Origin: Bifidobacterium asteroides
GTDB lineage: Bacteria > Actinomycetota > Actinomycetes > Actinomycetales > Bifidobacteriaceae
Assembly: GCF_003202755.1 (NCBI RefSeq)
Contig: NZ_QGLK01000001.1
Coordinates: 372,001-436,000, forward strand
Direction of reading: 5' to 3'
Length of the DNA: 64,000 bases
A model generated the notes under the pieces. The model did not search any database. It saw nothing but the letters and a program-made list of their open reading frames with translations, and had not been told where the DNA came from. The translations under genes were made by a program, and so were the position numbers. Positions 52,012 to 61,154 of the stretch are shown here, piece after piece; position 1 is the first letter of the stretch; the number at the start of each line of letters is the position of its first letter.

Positions 52012-53616
52012 ATGGCCATGGAGGGGCAAGAAGAGCCTCGTATCTATGATGTCGACCAGGCCGAAACTGTGACCATGCCGCCGACGACCGGCAACGGGCC
52101 CGACCCTGTGGACTTGTTCGCCGACGAACAAGCAGATCAGGCTTTCGGTGCTGGCGCAACCCATAAGACTCCTTCAAGCGGTCATCGAGGACGCACCATC
52201 CTGGCCCTGTTGCTTCTGGCTGTACTGATTCTCGTAGGCTGCTGGTTCGGTGTTCGTGCTTTCTTCCGCGACCGGGTGGCCCCTGGCGTCACCCTGGGAG
52301 GGCAGGTCATGATGGGCCGGACCAAGGACCAGGTCAGGCAGATCGTCGATCGACAGGTACGTGACTCCCAGGTGGAACTCAGAGGTGAAGGCACCACCGC
52401 TCGGGCGGGACTGAAGGATCTGGGGGTAAGCGTGGATTCGGATGCCACGGTTACCAAGATCATGAATGCCAAGGGCTCCGCAGGCCTCTCCCGGCTGAAC
52501 CCCTTCCATGGCGAGTCGGTGCCGCTGGTGGCCGAGCAGGATCAGCTGGCTATGGACAAGTATCTGACAGAACGCTTCATTCCCCGCCAGGACCGGTCTG
52601 TTCCCTCCACCATTGTTTTCGATCAAGGTGCACACGCCTTCCGGGCCCAGGAGGGTCGCGGAGGCAAGGCGCCTGATCTGGGCCGCGTACAGGGTGCCGT
52701 CTCCTCCTTGATAGATAAGCCTGGTAGGCATCTGGCCGTAGGGTTGGTCTATAAGGACGTGACCATGCCCATCAGCCTGGACGCCGCCAATCAGGTGGCC
52801 TCTCAGGCCAACCAGCGACTGGCCAAGGACCTGGTCATCAAGGGTGCCGATGATGACCGCATGACCGTCCCGGCCGTCACTGTGGCCACCTGGGTCAAGC
52901 CAGTCACTGATCTGGACAAGGGGACCATGGAGTTGGGCTTCGATCGGCAGGCCATCAAGCAGTACCTGGACCAGGAGCTGGCTCGGCGGCTGGACCGGGA
53001 TATGGTCACCGCTGTCAACGTCAAGAACACCAAGGGCGATGTGGTGGCCGAGACCACCAAGGGAGTGGACGGTGTCCGGGTCACGGATGTGTCCACCACG
53101 GCAGACTTGGTCGTCAAGGCTCTGGAAGAGGGCGACGCGAATCCGGTCCAGGCGAGCGCCGAGATCACACCCCACAAGGAGCAGACCCGAGTAGCACGCT
53201 ACGACGTGCCCGACGGCGACATCTGGATTCAGGTCAACCTCAGCGATCAAACCGCCACCGCCTACCACGGCACCACCCAGGTCAAGACCTTTCCCATATG
53301 CTCAGGCAAGCCCCATGACGGGAATTGGTCCGACACCGGCACTTTCTTCATCAATGTGCGCTACGCGGTCCAGACCATGCGCGGGGATGACTACGTCTCG
53401 CCCAATGTCAAATGGGTCTCCTACTACAACGGCAGCGAGGGCTTCCACACGGCCAATTGGAACTATGGCGGCATTGCCAAGGGCGACCCTGCCCAATACG
53501 GATCTCATGGTTGCATCAACATGTATGAACAAGACGCCAAGTGGATCTTTGACAACGCCCCAATTGGGACCATGGTCAAGGTGGAGGGGCAGGTTCCGTC
53601 GGGCCCGGCCCGCTAG
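52012..53616 (+). CDS. L,D-transpeptidase (YkuD) with VanW-like domains
   Basis: A 534-residue cell-wall cross-linking enzyme. Residues 1-60 are an acidic cytoplasmic tail, 62-83 a membrane anchor, about 95-385 two peptidoglycan-binding (PG_binding_4/VanW-like) repeats, and about 400-530 the YkuD catalytic domain with S-H-G-C-I-N-M (Cys501) and the upstream His in G-F-H-T-A-N-W. It should form 3-3 cross-links, making peptidoglycan partly beta-lactam-insensitive. GAAAGG precedes the ATG at 52012. Confidence 0.92.
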   Translation: MAMEGQEEPRIYDVDQAETVTMPPTTGNGPDPVDLFADEQADQAFGAGATHKTPSSGHRGRTILALLLLAVLILVGCWFGVRAFFRDRVAPGVTLGGQVMMGRTKDQVRQIVDRQVRDSQVELRGEGTTARAGLKDLGVSVDSDATVTKIMNAKGSAGLSRLNPFHGESVPLVAEQDQLAMDKYLTERFIPRQDRSVPSTIVFDQGAHAFRAQEGRGGKAPDLGRVQGAVSSLIDKPGRHLAVGLVYKDVTMPISLDAANQVASQANQRLAKDLVIKGADDDRMTVPAVTVATWVKPVTDLDKGTMELGFDRQAIKQYLDQELARRLDRDMVTAVNVKNTKGDVVAETTKGVDGVRVTDVSTTADLVVKALEEGDANPVQASAEITPHKEQTRVARYDVPDGDIWIQVNLSDQTATAYHGTTQVKTFPICSGKPHDGNWSDTGTFFINVRYAVQTMRGDDYVSPNVKWVSYYNGSEGFHTANWNYGGIAKGDPAQYGSHGCINMYEQDAKWIFDNAPIGTMVKVEGQVPSGPAR

Positions 53617-53655
53617 GAGCACCTGCCCCGGCAGACGGCCGAGTAGGCTGGAATC

Positions 53656-54069
53656 ATGAGCGATGAATACAGTGATGGAACTTCCCGTCTGGATGTGCCC
53701 GAACACCTGCGATATTCGCAGGATCATGTCTGGATCGACCCCAGTCAGTCCCCGGCGCCAATGGGTGTGACCGAGTATGCGGCGGACCAGCTGGGAGACT
53801 TGGTTTTTCTGGACCTGCCCGAGACTGGTACCCACGTCGATGCTGGCGATGAGGTCATCGAGCTGGAGTCCTCCAAGGCTGTTGAGCCGGTGGTTTGCCC
53901 GGTGGCGGGCACCATCGCCTACGTCAACAGGGCAGCCTCGGACGATCCGGAAGTCATTAACTCCGACCCCTACGGGGAAGGCTGGATAGCCAAGATCGAC
54001 CTGGAGGACGACGAGCCCGATCTGATGAGCGCCGAGGAGTATGGTCAGCTGCTGAAGAGCCTGAACTGA
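53656..54069 (+). CDS. gcvH: Glycine cleavage H-like lipoyl protein
   Basis: A 137-residue GcvH. The lipoyl lysine is in E-L-E-S-S-K-A-V-E (Lys74), within the usual beta-hairpin, and the C-terminal Y-G-E-G-W and L-L-K-S-L are family-typical. No gcvP, gcvT or lpd lies in the window, so a full glycine cleavage system is not evident here; a lipoate ligase gene is 5.7 kb downstream. TAGGCT ends 7 nt before the ATG and no ribosome-binding site is seen, so translation may be leaderless. Confidence 0.92.
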   Translation: MSDEYSDGTSRLDVPEHLRYSQDHVWIDPSQSPAPMGVTEYAADQLGDLVFLDLPETGTHVDAGDEVIELESSKAVEPVVCPVAGTIAYVNRAASDDPEVINSDPYGEGWIAKIDLEDDEPDLMSAEEYGQLLKSLN

Positions 54070-54079
54070 CGGTCCAGTT

Positions 54080-55270
54080 ATGACCAGGCGATTCGGTCGC
54101 AATGAAGGGCCCCTTCGGGTCCGACCGGTCAGCACCACCTTCGATTCAGCTGCGCCCGGGGAGGGCATCGAGAGCAGACCGGCTCCGGTGCGTCTGCTGA
54201 GGCGACTGTTGACCGGTGCTTTCGACCTATGGGTGGGGCTGTCCATTAATATGACCGGACGTCTGGGCTGGTCGGCCGACGTTCAACCCTATGTGGGCTA
54301 CGGTACCGAGTCATACTCCCGGTTGATCTGCCGTACCATTCTTACCGACGGCCGCAGACGCGAGGATCCGGCCATTCGTGGCATTCGTGGCCTGCTGACT
54401 GTGCCCGCGCCCAGGACCAGGGTCAGGCTGGCGATCGACAGTACGGCTATCGGTAGGGTCCAGGTGGGTGATTCCTCGGTTTATGATGCCGTTGATCCCA
54501 GCCGCAGTCTGAGCGCGGATGCGGTCTTCTCCGACCGATCGGGCTACCTGGATCTGGTGGCTGAGCATCGGCTGACCCCAGGCGTGCACCGGGTCTCCTA
54601 CCAGGTGCGGGGCCGCCGGCCCGTTGATGCGCCTCTGTACATTGTGCCCGGGCAGACTCCTGTCGGCGTCATTTCTGATGTGGACGACACCATCATGATC
54701 AGCCAGGTGCCCAATCATTGGAAGGCTGCCTGGAACCTGCTCCTGTCAGACCCCCACCGCCGGTCCTCGGTGCCGGGCATGGCCGTCCTTTACAACCGCA
54801 TCCGCGACCTGGACCCCAGGATGCCCTTCTTCTATCTGTCAGCTTCGCCCTGGAATGTGGAGGGGTCCATACGTGGATTCATTCGTGACCATGGCTTTCC
54901 TGCCGGCCCCTTGTTGCTGCGGGATCTGGATCCCAGACCCAAGACTTTCGTTCCCTCCATCGTGCAGCACAAGATGGAGTTCATTCGTCAGCTGATGGCC
55001 GACTTTCCCGAGATGCGCTTCGTGCTCATGGGCGATGACGGGCAGAGCGACCCCTCCACCTTCGCCCAGGTGGTACGGCAATATCCGGGCCGGGTCCTGG
55101 CTATTGGCATCCGCCAGCTGAGCCCCCGGGAGACCGGACTGGGATCCTTGGTCAAGCGCACTGCCACACAGCCGATGCCAGTGACGGAGGTGCCGGTCTT
55201 CTTTGGGACCACGGGCGCCAACCTGATGCGAACCCTGCTACCCTATCTGCGTCGTCGCGCCAGAATATAA
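54080..55270 (+). CDS. App1-type phosphatase (DUF2183)
   Basis: A 396-residue protein with the DUF2183 catalytic domain of yeast phosphatidate phosphatase App1. The HAD-like motif is I-S-D-V-D-D-T-I (Asp200, Asp202), followed by F-Y-L-S-A-S-P-W-N about 70 residues on and a lysine in Q-H-K-M-E-F, then L-M-G-D-D-G-Q-S-D-P: all four HAD motifs. The N-terminal 190 residues look like a beta-rich domain. Lipid-phosphate substrate is inferred from App1. It starts 10 bp after gcvH and its stop lies just before ptrB. Confidence 0.86.
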   Translation: MTRRFGRNEGPLRVRPVSTTFDSAAPGEGIESRPAPVRLLRRLLTGAFDLWVGLSINMTGRLGWSADVQPYVGYGTESYSRLICRTILTDGRRREDPAIRGIRGLLTVPAPRTRVRLAIDSTAIGRVQVGDSSVYDAVDPSRSLSADAVFSDRSGYLDLVAEHRLTPGVHRVSYQVRGRRPVDAPLYIVPGQTPVGVISDVDDTIMISQVPNHWKAAWNLLLSDPHRRSSVPGMAVLYNRIRDLDPRMPFFYLSASPWNVEGSIRGFIRDHGFPAGPLLLRDLDPRPKTFVPSIVQHKMEFIRQLMADFPEMRFVLMGDDGQSDPSTFAQVVRQYPGRVLAIGIRQLSPRETGLGSLVKRTATQPMPVTEVPVFFGTTGANLMRTLLPYLRRRARI

Positions 55271-55271
55271 T
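55266..55271 (+). promoter_or_regulatory. TATAAT box 7 nt before the ptrB ATG
   Basis: A consensus -10 hexamer ends 7 nt upstream of the start codon at 55278, in the last codons of the preceding gene. Transcription would begin at the ATG itself, giving a leaderless message. The -35 region is weak. Confidence 0.5.
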
Positions 55272-55277
55272 CGCTCC

Positions 55278-57701
55278 ATGAGTTTTTCGGCCGTCAACTC
55301 CGCTCCTCCTCGTGCACAACGCCGTCCCACTGATCGATGCTTCCATGGTGATCACTTCGAGGATCCCTATGAGTGGATGCGCAACCGGGAGGATCCGGCC
55401 ACCAAGGCTTATGTGCGTGATCAGAACCGATACTGCCAGGAACGGCTTGCCGGTCAGGAGGGTTTGCGGGCCACTTTGCTGAAGGAGTTTACCGACCGGG
55501 TACAGCAGACCGACATGTCGGTACCCACCCGGATGCATGGATACTGGTACTTCTCCCGAACGCTCAAGGGCCAGGAGTATGGGGTGCAGTGCCGCCTGCC
55601 GGTGCGTGACCAGGATGACTGGGACCCTCCTGCTGTCCAGGCTGATGCAGCGCCTGGGTCCATGCCGGGCGAGGAGGTCATCTTCGATGCCAACGCTGAG
55701 TCCAAAGGGCATGACTTTTTCTCCCTGGGATGCCTGGACCTGAGCGCCGACGGCCGGTGGATGCTCTATGGACTGGACACCAGGGGCAATGAGCGCTACG
55801 ACCTGCGCATCCGGGATTTGGCCGAGAACCGAGACATGCCTGATCGGATCGACCAGGTCTCCTCCGGGGCGGTGCTGACCCCCGACGGCAGCTGGGTCTT
55901 CTATACCGGCCTGGACAAGGCCTGGCGTCCGGACACGGTCTGGAGGCATAAGGTGGGCACTTCGGCCGATCAGGATGTCATGGTCTACCAGGAGGACGAT
56001 GAGCGCTTCTGGGTGGGGCTGGGCCTGAGCTACGACGAATCCGCCATGCTGATTGCCACCGGGTCCAAGACCACCAGCGAGGTGGTCATGCTGGACCTGA
56101 AGGATCCGCAGGGGGAGTTTGTGCCCTTGATCCCCCGCAAGGAGGGGGTCGAGTACGACATCAGCTTGGCCCGATTCGAAAATGCCGGTCCGGCGGGGGA
56201 GGACCTGCCGGTGGCCGTGGTCTACCACAATGTGAACAACCCCAACTTCGAGGTGGACCTGATCGATCTGCGCAGCCACCGTCCGCCATTTCAGCTAGGA
56301 GAAGGGGTACGGTTGGCCCAGGGCAGTCCATATGGCTGCGAGCGCTCCGGAGACCTGTCCTCCCTGCCACCCGAGAAGCCTTATCAGGACCCGGGTAATC
56401 CCGCCATCCTCCAGGGCGCTCGCGGACTAGGCATCGAGGGGTTGGGCATCCACCGCAGCTTCGTGGTCCTGACCTACCGGGCCGACAGCCTGCCCCACAT
56501 GGCCGTTATCGCCAAGGATCAGGCATTGGAGGATTTGCGTGCTGGCCGACCCTGGCGCTTCCGCGAGGTCCTGTCCGACCAAGGGAGGGATGGCGTTGAC
56601 CGTCTCTACAGCATCGGCCCCACGGACAACCCCTCCTACCAGGCCCCTGGGCTGCGCTACATACGGGGCAGCTATGGAACCCCAGCCGAATTGCGGGAGC
56701 TGGATCCGGTCCGGGGTGTGGATCGGCTGCTCAAGCGGGCTCGGGTTTTAGGCGACTTTAAACCCGAGCGTTACGCAGAGCGTCGAATTTTGGTCCGCGT
56801 CAGGGATGGGGCTCTGGTACCGGTTTCTCTGGTCTGGCGGTGGGGAATGCATCCGGGGCTGGATGCCTGTGGAAGGACCGGACTAGATGACACGATTATC
56901 CAGGCGCCTGATCATCCTGAACGCCGTCCCTGGCCGGACCAGGATCCGGACAGGCCTGCACCCATGTTCATCACCGGGTACGGAGCCTATGAGATCAGCC
57001 AGGACCCTGGCTTTTCCACCGGTCGGCTCAGCCTGCTTGACCGAGGCGTGCTCTACGCGGTCCCCCATGTACGCGGCGGCGGGGAGATGGGCCGCGCCTG
57101 GTACGAGCAGGGCCGTCGGCTGCACAAGGTCAACACTTTCCTGGACTTTATCGACGTGACCGCCGCTCTGCAGGCCCAAGGCTGGGCGGATCCCTGTCAT
57201 ACGGTGGCCAACGGCGGGTCGGCCGGCGGGCTGTTGATGGGGGCCGTGGCCAATATGGCCCCGCAGCTCTATGCCGGCATTGAGGCGGATGTGCCCTTCG
57301 TGGACGCGCTGACCAGCATCCTGGATCCGGACTTGCCACTGACCGTGACCGAATGGGACGAGTGGGGGGACCCCCTGCATGACCAGCAGGTCTACCAGTA
57401 CATGCGTTCTTACTCACCCTACGAGAACGTTCCTGATGCTGATCGTCGGCGCCGACTTTTCGGCAGCGACCATTTCCCTGCCATCCTGGTGACCACGTCC
57501 ATGAACGACACCCGCGTGCTCTACGTTGAGCCGCTCAAGTGGGTGGCCAGGCTGCAAGAGCCGCAGGTGGGGGCCGATGCGCTGATCAGAATCGAGGTCC
57601 AAGCAGGCCACGGGGGCATAAGCGGACGTTACCGGCAGTGGGAGGAACTGGCCTTCGAGAACGCCTGGTGCCTGTCTATCATGGTCCCCGAAAGCCGCTG
57701 A
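55278..57701 (+). CDS. ptrB: Oligopeptidase B / S9A serine peptidase
   Basis: An 807-residue prolyl-oligopeptidase-family enzyme cleaving short peptides, typically after basic residues. A propeller (about 40-500) is followed by the hydrolase domain with nucleophile N-G-G-S-A-G-G (Ser648), T-S-M-N-D-T-R-V holding the Asp, and the catalytic His in V-Q-A-G-H-G-G-I-S-G-R. R-G-G-G-E-M-G-R-A-W is the S9A-specific segment. At 807 it is about 100 residues longer than E. coli PtrB, the extra residues lying in the propeller. No signal peptide, so cytoplasmic. ATG at 55278 without Shine-Dalgarno. Confidence 0.92.
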   Translation: MSFSAVNSAPPRAQRRPTDRCFHGDHFEDPYEWMRNREDPATKAYVRDQNRYCQERLAGQEGLRATLLKEFTDRVQQTDMSVPTRMHGYWYFSRTLKGQEYGVQCRLPVRDQDDWDPPAVQADAAPGSMPGEEVIFDANAESKGHDFFSLGCLDLSADGRWMLYGLDTRGNERYDLRIRDLAENRDMPDRIDQVSSGAVLTPDGSWVFYTGLDKAWRPDTVWRHKVGTSADQDVMVYQEDDERFWVGLGLSYDESAMLIATGSKTTSEVVMLDLKDPQGEFVPLIPRKEGVEYDISLARFENAGPAGEDLPVAVVYHNVNNPNFEVDLIDLRSHRPPFQLGEGVRLAQGSPYGCERSGDLSSLPPEKPYQDPGNPAILQGARGLGIEGLGIHRSFVVLTYRADSLPHMAVIAKDQALEDLRAGRPWRFREVLSDQGRDGVDRLYSIGPTDNPSYQAPGLRYIRGSYGTPAELRELDPVRGVDRLLKRARVLGDFKPERYAERRILVRVRDGALVPVSLVWRWGMHPGLDACGRTGLDDTIIQAPDHPERRPWPDQDPDRPAPMFITGYGAYEISQDPGFSTGRLSLLDRGVLYAVPHVRGGGEMGRAWYEQGRRLHKVNTFLDFIDVTAALQAQGWADPCHTVANGGSAGGLLMGAVANMAPQLYAGIEADVPFVDALTSILDPDLPLTVTEWDEWGDPLHDQQVYQYMRSYSPYENVPDADRRRRLFGSDHFPAILVTTSMNDTRVLYVEPLKWVARLQEPQVGADALIRIEVQAGHGGISGRYRQWEELAFENAWCLSIMVPESR

Positions 57702-57767
57702 TCCGGTCCTGTCCGGGATACGGTCAGGGTCGGGAAAGGGCCCTGGCAGGCTCGTTATGCTCGGGGT

Positions 57768-58811
57768 ATGACAAATAGCAAGCAGAAAACATATCACATT
57801 GCGGTCATTGCCGGTGACGGCATCGGCAAGGAGATCGTTCCCCAGGCTCAAGCCGTCCTAGAAAAGGTGACCCGGGGTAAGGCTGATATCCGTTATGAGG
57901 ACTTCGATCTGGGCGCTGAGCGTTACCTTCGTGATGGAGCCGTTCTGCCGGACGAGGATCTGGACAGGCTCAAACAGCAGGATGCCATCCTCCTGGGGGC
58001 CATTGGCGACCCCCGGATCAAGGCCGGCATCCTGGAGCGCGGACTGCTGCTTAAGATGCGTTTCGAACTGGATCAATACGTCAATCTGAGGCCTTCCAAG
58101 CTCTACAAGGGCGTGGTGTCGCCCTTGGCCAATCCGGGCGACATCGACTTCGTGGTCGTGCGTGAGGGCACTGAGGGGCTCTACGCCGGGGCCGGCGGCT
58201 CCATTCGCCGGGGCACTCCTCAGGAGGTGGCCACCGAGGTCTCCATCAACACGGCTTACGGGGCGGAACGGGTCATCCGCTATGCCTTCCAGCTGGCCAT
58301 GAAGCGTCGCCGCCGCCTGACCCTGGTCCACAAGAAGAATGTGCTGACCAACGCGGGAGACATGTGGCAGCGGCTGGTCGACCAGGTGGGCGAGGAGTAT
58401 CCCGACGTGGAGCGCGAGTACCTGCACATCGACGCATCCACCATATTCCTGGTGACTGAGCCCAGCCGCTTCGACGTGATCGTGACTGACAACCTCTTCG
58501 GCGACATCCTCACGGACGAGGCGGGAGCTGTAGTGGGGGGCGTGGGTTACTCGGCCTCCGGCTGCATCAACGCCTCGGGGACCTACCCATCCATGTTCGA
58601 GCCCATCCATGGGTCCGCCCCCGACATAGCTGGCAAGGGGATCGCCAACCCTACGGCGGCCATCCTCTCGGCGGGAATGCTTCTGGATCATCTGGGCCTT
58701 GAGGGTGAGGCGGCCAGCATCGAACGGGCCGTGGAGGACGATATCGAACGCTCCGGCTCCACCCAGCGGAGCACGGAGCAGATCGGCAAGGATATACTGG
58801 CCCGGCTGTAA
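57768..58811 (+). CDS. leuB: 3-Isopropylmalate dehydrogenase
   Basis: A 347-residue NAD-dependent beta-decarboxylating dehydrogenase of leucine synthesis. G-D-G-I-G-K-E at the N-terminus, E-R-G-L-L-L-K-M-R (substrate Arg), V-R-E-G-T-E-G-L-Y and [11 protein letters not shown], and the cofactor loop [14 protein letters not shown] are all seen. The hydrophobic Leu triplet in E-R-G-L-L-L supports LeuB over isocitrate or tartrate dehydrogenase. leuA, leuC and leuD are not in the window. TATGCT ends 7 nt before the ATG. Confidence 0.93.
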   Translation: MTNSKQKTYHIAVIAGDGIGKEIVPQAQAVLEKVTRGKADIRYEDFDLGAERYLRDGAVLPDEDLDRLKQQDAILLGAIGDPRIKAGILERGLLLKMRFELDQYVNLRPSKLYKGVVSPLANPGDIDFVVVREGTEGLYAGAGGSIRRGTPQEVATEVSINTAYGAERVIRYAFQLAMKRRRRLTLVHKKNVLTNAGDMWQRLVDQVGEEYPDVEREYLHIDASTIFLVTEPSRFDVIVTDNLFGDILTDEAGAVVGGVGYSASGCINASGTYPSMFEPIHGSAPDIAGKGIANPTAAILSAGMLLDHLGLEGEAASIERAVEDDIERSGSTQRSTEQIGKDILARL

Positions 58812-58841
58812 TCGGGCCGGATGGCGGCTAGACTGGAGTGC

Positions 58842-59801
58842 ATGACTATGGATCATGCCCCTCAGCCGGAAGACCGGCAGTCTAGCGATACGCCGACAGG
58901 GAATCCTGGTTTCGGCCCCTCACCATCCCCGCAGGTACCGCCCGAACATCAGGTTTCTGCCGGTGGGAATGCACCTGCTGGAGCAGGGCAGCCGGGCCAG
59001 TCTGGTCCAGGTGCAGCAGACGGGCAGCGACAGAATCCAGACTGTCCTGCTGGCTATGATGCTGGTGGAGTGAATCAGAATCCGTATCAGACTGGTCAGT
59101 ATTCCTCCGGACAAAACCCTTATGGCGGGTATCCAACTGGTCAGAGAGACAATGCCGGATACCCGTTTGCCCCTCAGAATGGCGGCCAATATCCAGGGGC
59201 CTATCAGGCAGGGCCCTACCGGCCTAATCAGTATCCGACCACCGGTTATTCAGCTGGTCAACAATACCCAACCGGCCAGCAATATCCTGCTGGACAGTAT
59301 CCTGGCGGTCAGAATCCACAAAAGCTCTATCAGCCGGGATCGAGTTATCCCGGCCGGTATCCGGCTGGCCAATACCCACCAAGTGGGTACCCGGGCAATC
59401 AATACCCGATGGGCCAGTATCCCGGCAATCAGTATCCTGGCGGGCAGTATACGCCGCAGAGTTCCATGCCCTGGCCCTACCCGGGCATGCCCCAGGGCGG
59501 GTACCCCGGGGCAATGCCCAACGGCAGGGGAGCCTACCCGATATCGCCTACCCCGCATAGCAAGCTGGCAGCCGGTCTGCTCAGTATCTTTCTGGGCTGC
59601 TTTGGTGTGGGCAACTTCTACCTGGGCAGGACCGGCCGGGGCGTGGCTCAGCTTATGCTCACCCTGATTGGCTTCCTTTTCTTCTTCATTGGGCCGACCA
59701 TCGCCATAATTTGGGGGCTAATCGAAGGCATTTTGATTCTGACATCCTCTTCCGGATCCTTTTGGCATCGTGACGCTCGCGGATGGGAGCTGACGGATTG
59801 A
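58842..59801 (+). CDS. TM2-domain protein with Pro/Gly/Tyr/Gln repeat arm
   Basis: A 319-residue membrane protein. Residues 1-230 are low-complexity, rich in Pro, Gly, Gln, Tyr and Asn with many repeats of the form Q-Y-P-x-G. The C-terminal 80 residues hold a TM2 domain: two membrane helices, G-x-F-G-x-G-N-F-Y-L-G-R in between and I-W-G-L-I-E-G near the end. TM2 proteins are widespread and functionally obscure; the disordered arm probably lies in the cytoplasm. ATG 58842 (or 58848) follows TAGACT by 7 nt. Its end overlaps the lipoate ligase gene. Confidence 0.85.
   Translation: MTMDHAPQPEDRQSSDTPTGNPGFGPSPSPQVPPEHQVSAGGNAPAGAGQPGQSGPGAADGQRQNPDCPAGYDAGGVNQNPYQTGQYSSGQNPYGGYPTGQRDNAGYPFAPQNGGQYPGAYQAGPYRPNQYPTTGYSAGQQYPTGQQYPAGQYPGGQNPQKLYQPGSSYPGRYPAGQYPPSGYPGNQYPMGQYPGNQYPGGQYTPQSSMPWPYPGMPQGGYPGAMPNGRGAYPISPTPHSKLAAGLLSIFLGCFGVGNFYLGRTGRGVAQLMLTLIGFLFFFIGPTIAIIWGLIEGILILTSSSGSFWHRDARGWELTD
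59200..59465 (+). repeat. In-gene tandem repeat encoding QYP-x-GQ units
   Basis: Degenerate 12-24 bp units containing CAGTATCCTG or CAATACCCGG recur at least ten times, encoding Q-Y-P-x-G variants within the TM2 protein. The irregular copy sequence suggests an old repeat subject to length change. Confidence 0.7.
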
Positions 59802-61030
59802 AGCCGGTCCGTCTGCGCGGCGTCGGGAAGCAGACGGGTGGCAAACTGGCGGCTGTAACCCTGACACTGGGCCAGGGATCCGACTCCCGTCCGTTCATCG
59901 ACTCATGCAGGATCGACGGCGACTTCTTCACGGAGCCAGTCCCGACAGTAGCCCAGGAATCCGAAGGGGATCATGGGCCAGTATCCCGGTTGGAATCCGC
60001 AATCTGCGACATTTCGTTGCCCTTGGATCCTGATTTGGCTCTGGAAAGGCTGGGCAGGGTCATGGCGGACGGGGAGGGTCAGCGAGTAGTTGGCGTGTCC
60101 CCATGGACCCTGGTGATCGCGTTGGAGCGTGCTCTGCCGGCTGGGCTAGTCATCCACAGACAAGGGCGGTACGACCAACCGCCGTCACCTCCGGACCAGA
60201 CCTCTTCCAGGCAGGTGCAGCCGGACGAGGCTGAATGCCTCCACCGTTGGTCTGGCCTGAAGCTGGACCTGATCAGGGACCGTCCACGTCAGCCGGTCAT
60301 GCAGATGGCCATGGACCAGGCTCTCAATGACGCCGTGGCCCAGGGTCAGTTGCCGCCTACCCTGCGCATCTGGAACTGGGCGGCACCGGCGGTGATCCTA
60401 GGGCGCTTCCAGTCCCTGAGCCGGGAGATCCACGTCGAGCTGGCACGCAGTCTGGGCTTTACCCTGGTCCGCCGATGCACCGGAGGTGGGACCATGATCA
60501 TTCAGCCCGACCGGGCCATTACTTATTCCCTCTATTTGCCCCTGGATTTCGTCAAGGAGATCGACCTGATCGACTCCTACCGTATCTGTGACTATTGGCT
60601 GGTTCGTGGTCTGCGCATGCAAGGGATTCAGGCCGGCTGGCAGGGTATGAATGACATCGCCTCCCCGCGGGGCAAGATGGGGGGCGCCGCCCAGCGCAGG
60701 CTGCCAGCAGGTTCCCGCGGACCGGGCGGGCTGCTCCACCACACCACGCTCTCTTATTCTGTGGATGCTGATCTGATGGCACAGGTGCTCAATGTGGACC
60801 CGGAGAAGTTCCATGACAAGGCTGTGACCTCGGTCAGAAGTCGGGTGGATCCCATCGACAGGCAGACCAATCTGTCCCGTCAATCCTTGATCGATGCTCT
60901 TCTGGATACCCTGCCCTCCCTGGTAGAGGATCTGCGCACATCCAGTCCTGCGCCTGAGGTTGAGCAACGGGCCCGCACCCTGGCCAGGCGGCGCTACGGC
61001 CGTGAGGAATGGACCGCCCAGATCTCCTGA
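59798..61030 (+). CDS. lplA: Lipoate-protein ligase with inverted domain order
   Basis: A 410-residue ligase. The second half (from about 150) is a BPL/LplA catalytic domain: R-R-C-T-G-G-G-T near 225 and the lipoyl-AMP lysine in G-K-M-G-G-A-A-Q-R-R (Lys293). The first 120 residues resemble the LplA C-terminal accessory domain: G-G-K-L-A-A-V, then D-G-D-F-F-T-E-P, with G-V-S-P-W-T-L. In E. coli the accessory domain follows the catalytic one. A TTG at 59798, 8 nt after GGGAG and overlapping the TM2 stop as TTGA, is preferred; ATG 59783 is alternative. gcvH at 53656 is the only visible acceptor. Confidence 0.82.
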   Translation: MKPVRLRGVGKQTGGKLAAVTLTLGQGSDSRPFIDSCRIDGDFFTEPVPTVAQESEGDHGPVSRLESAICDISLPLDPDLALERLGRVMADGEGQRVVGVSPWTLVIALERALPAGLVIHRQGRYDQPPSPPDQTSSRQVQPDEAECLHRWSGLKLDLIRDRPRQPVMQMAMDQALNDAVAQGQLPPTLRIWNWAAPAVILGRFQSLSREIHVELARSLGFTLVRRCTGGGTMIIQPDRAITYSLYLPLDFVKEIDLIDSYRICDYWLVRGLRMQGIQAGWQGMNDIASPRGKMGGAAQRRLPAGSRGPGGLLHHTTLSYSVDADLMAQVLNVDPEKFHDKAVTSVRSRVDPIDRQTNLSRQSLIDALLDTLPSLVEDLRTSSPAPEVEQRARTLARRRYGREEWTAQIS

Positions 61031-61057
61031 CCAGGCGAGGGGGTTGATGCGTGTGGG

Positions 61058-61063
61058 TATAAT
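61058..61063 (+). promoter_or_regulatory. -10 box of the Crp/Fnr-type regulator gene
   Basis: A consensus TATAAT lies about 90 bp before the crp-type ATG in the short gap after lplA. No good -35 is present at the proper distance, so an activator or weak promoter is possible. Confidence 0.45.
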
Positions 61064-61154
61064 CGTGCTCAGTCGCGTCGAACCCGGCGTGAGGTCATCA
61101 ACCATGCGTGAGTCGGTGCAGACCCGCCAGACATGGCGAAAAGGAGTGCGGAGT

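Noticed and set aside
52174-53268. 364-codon open frame antisense to the L,D-transpeptidase gene
   Set aside because: Shadow frame; forward gene is well supported.
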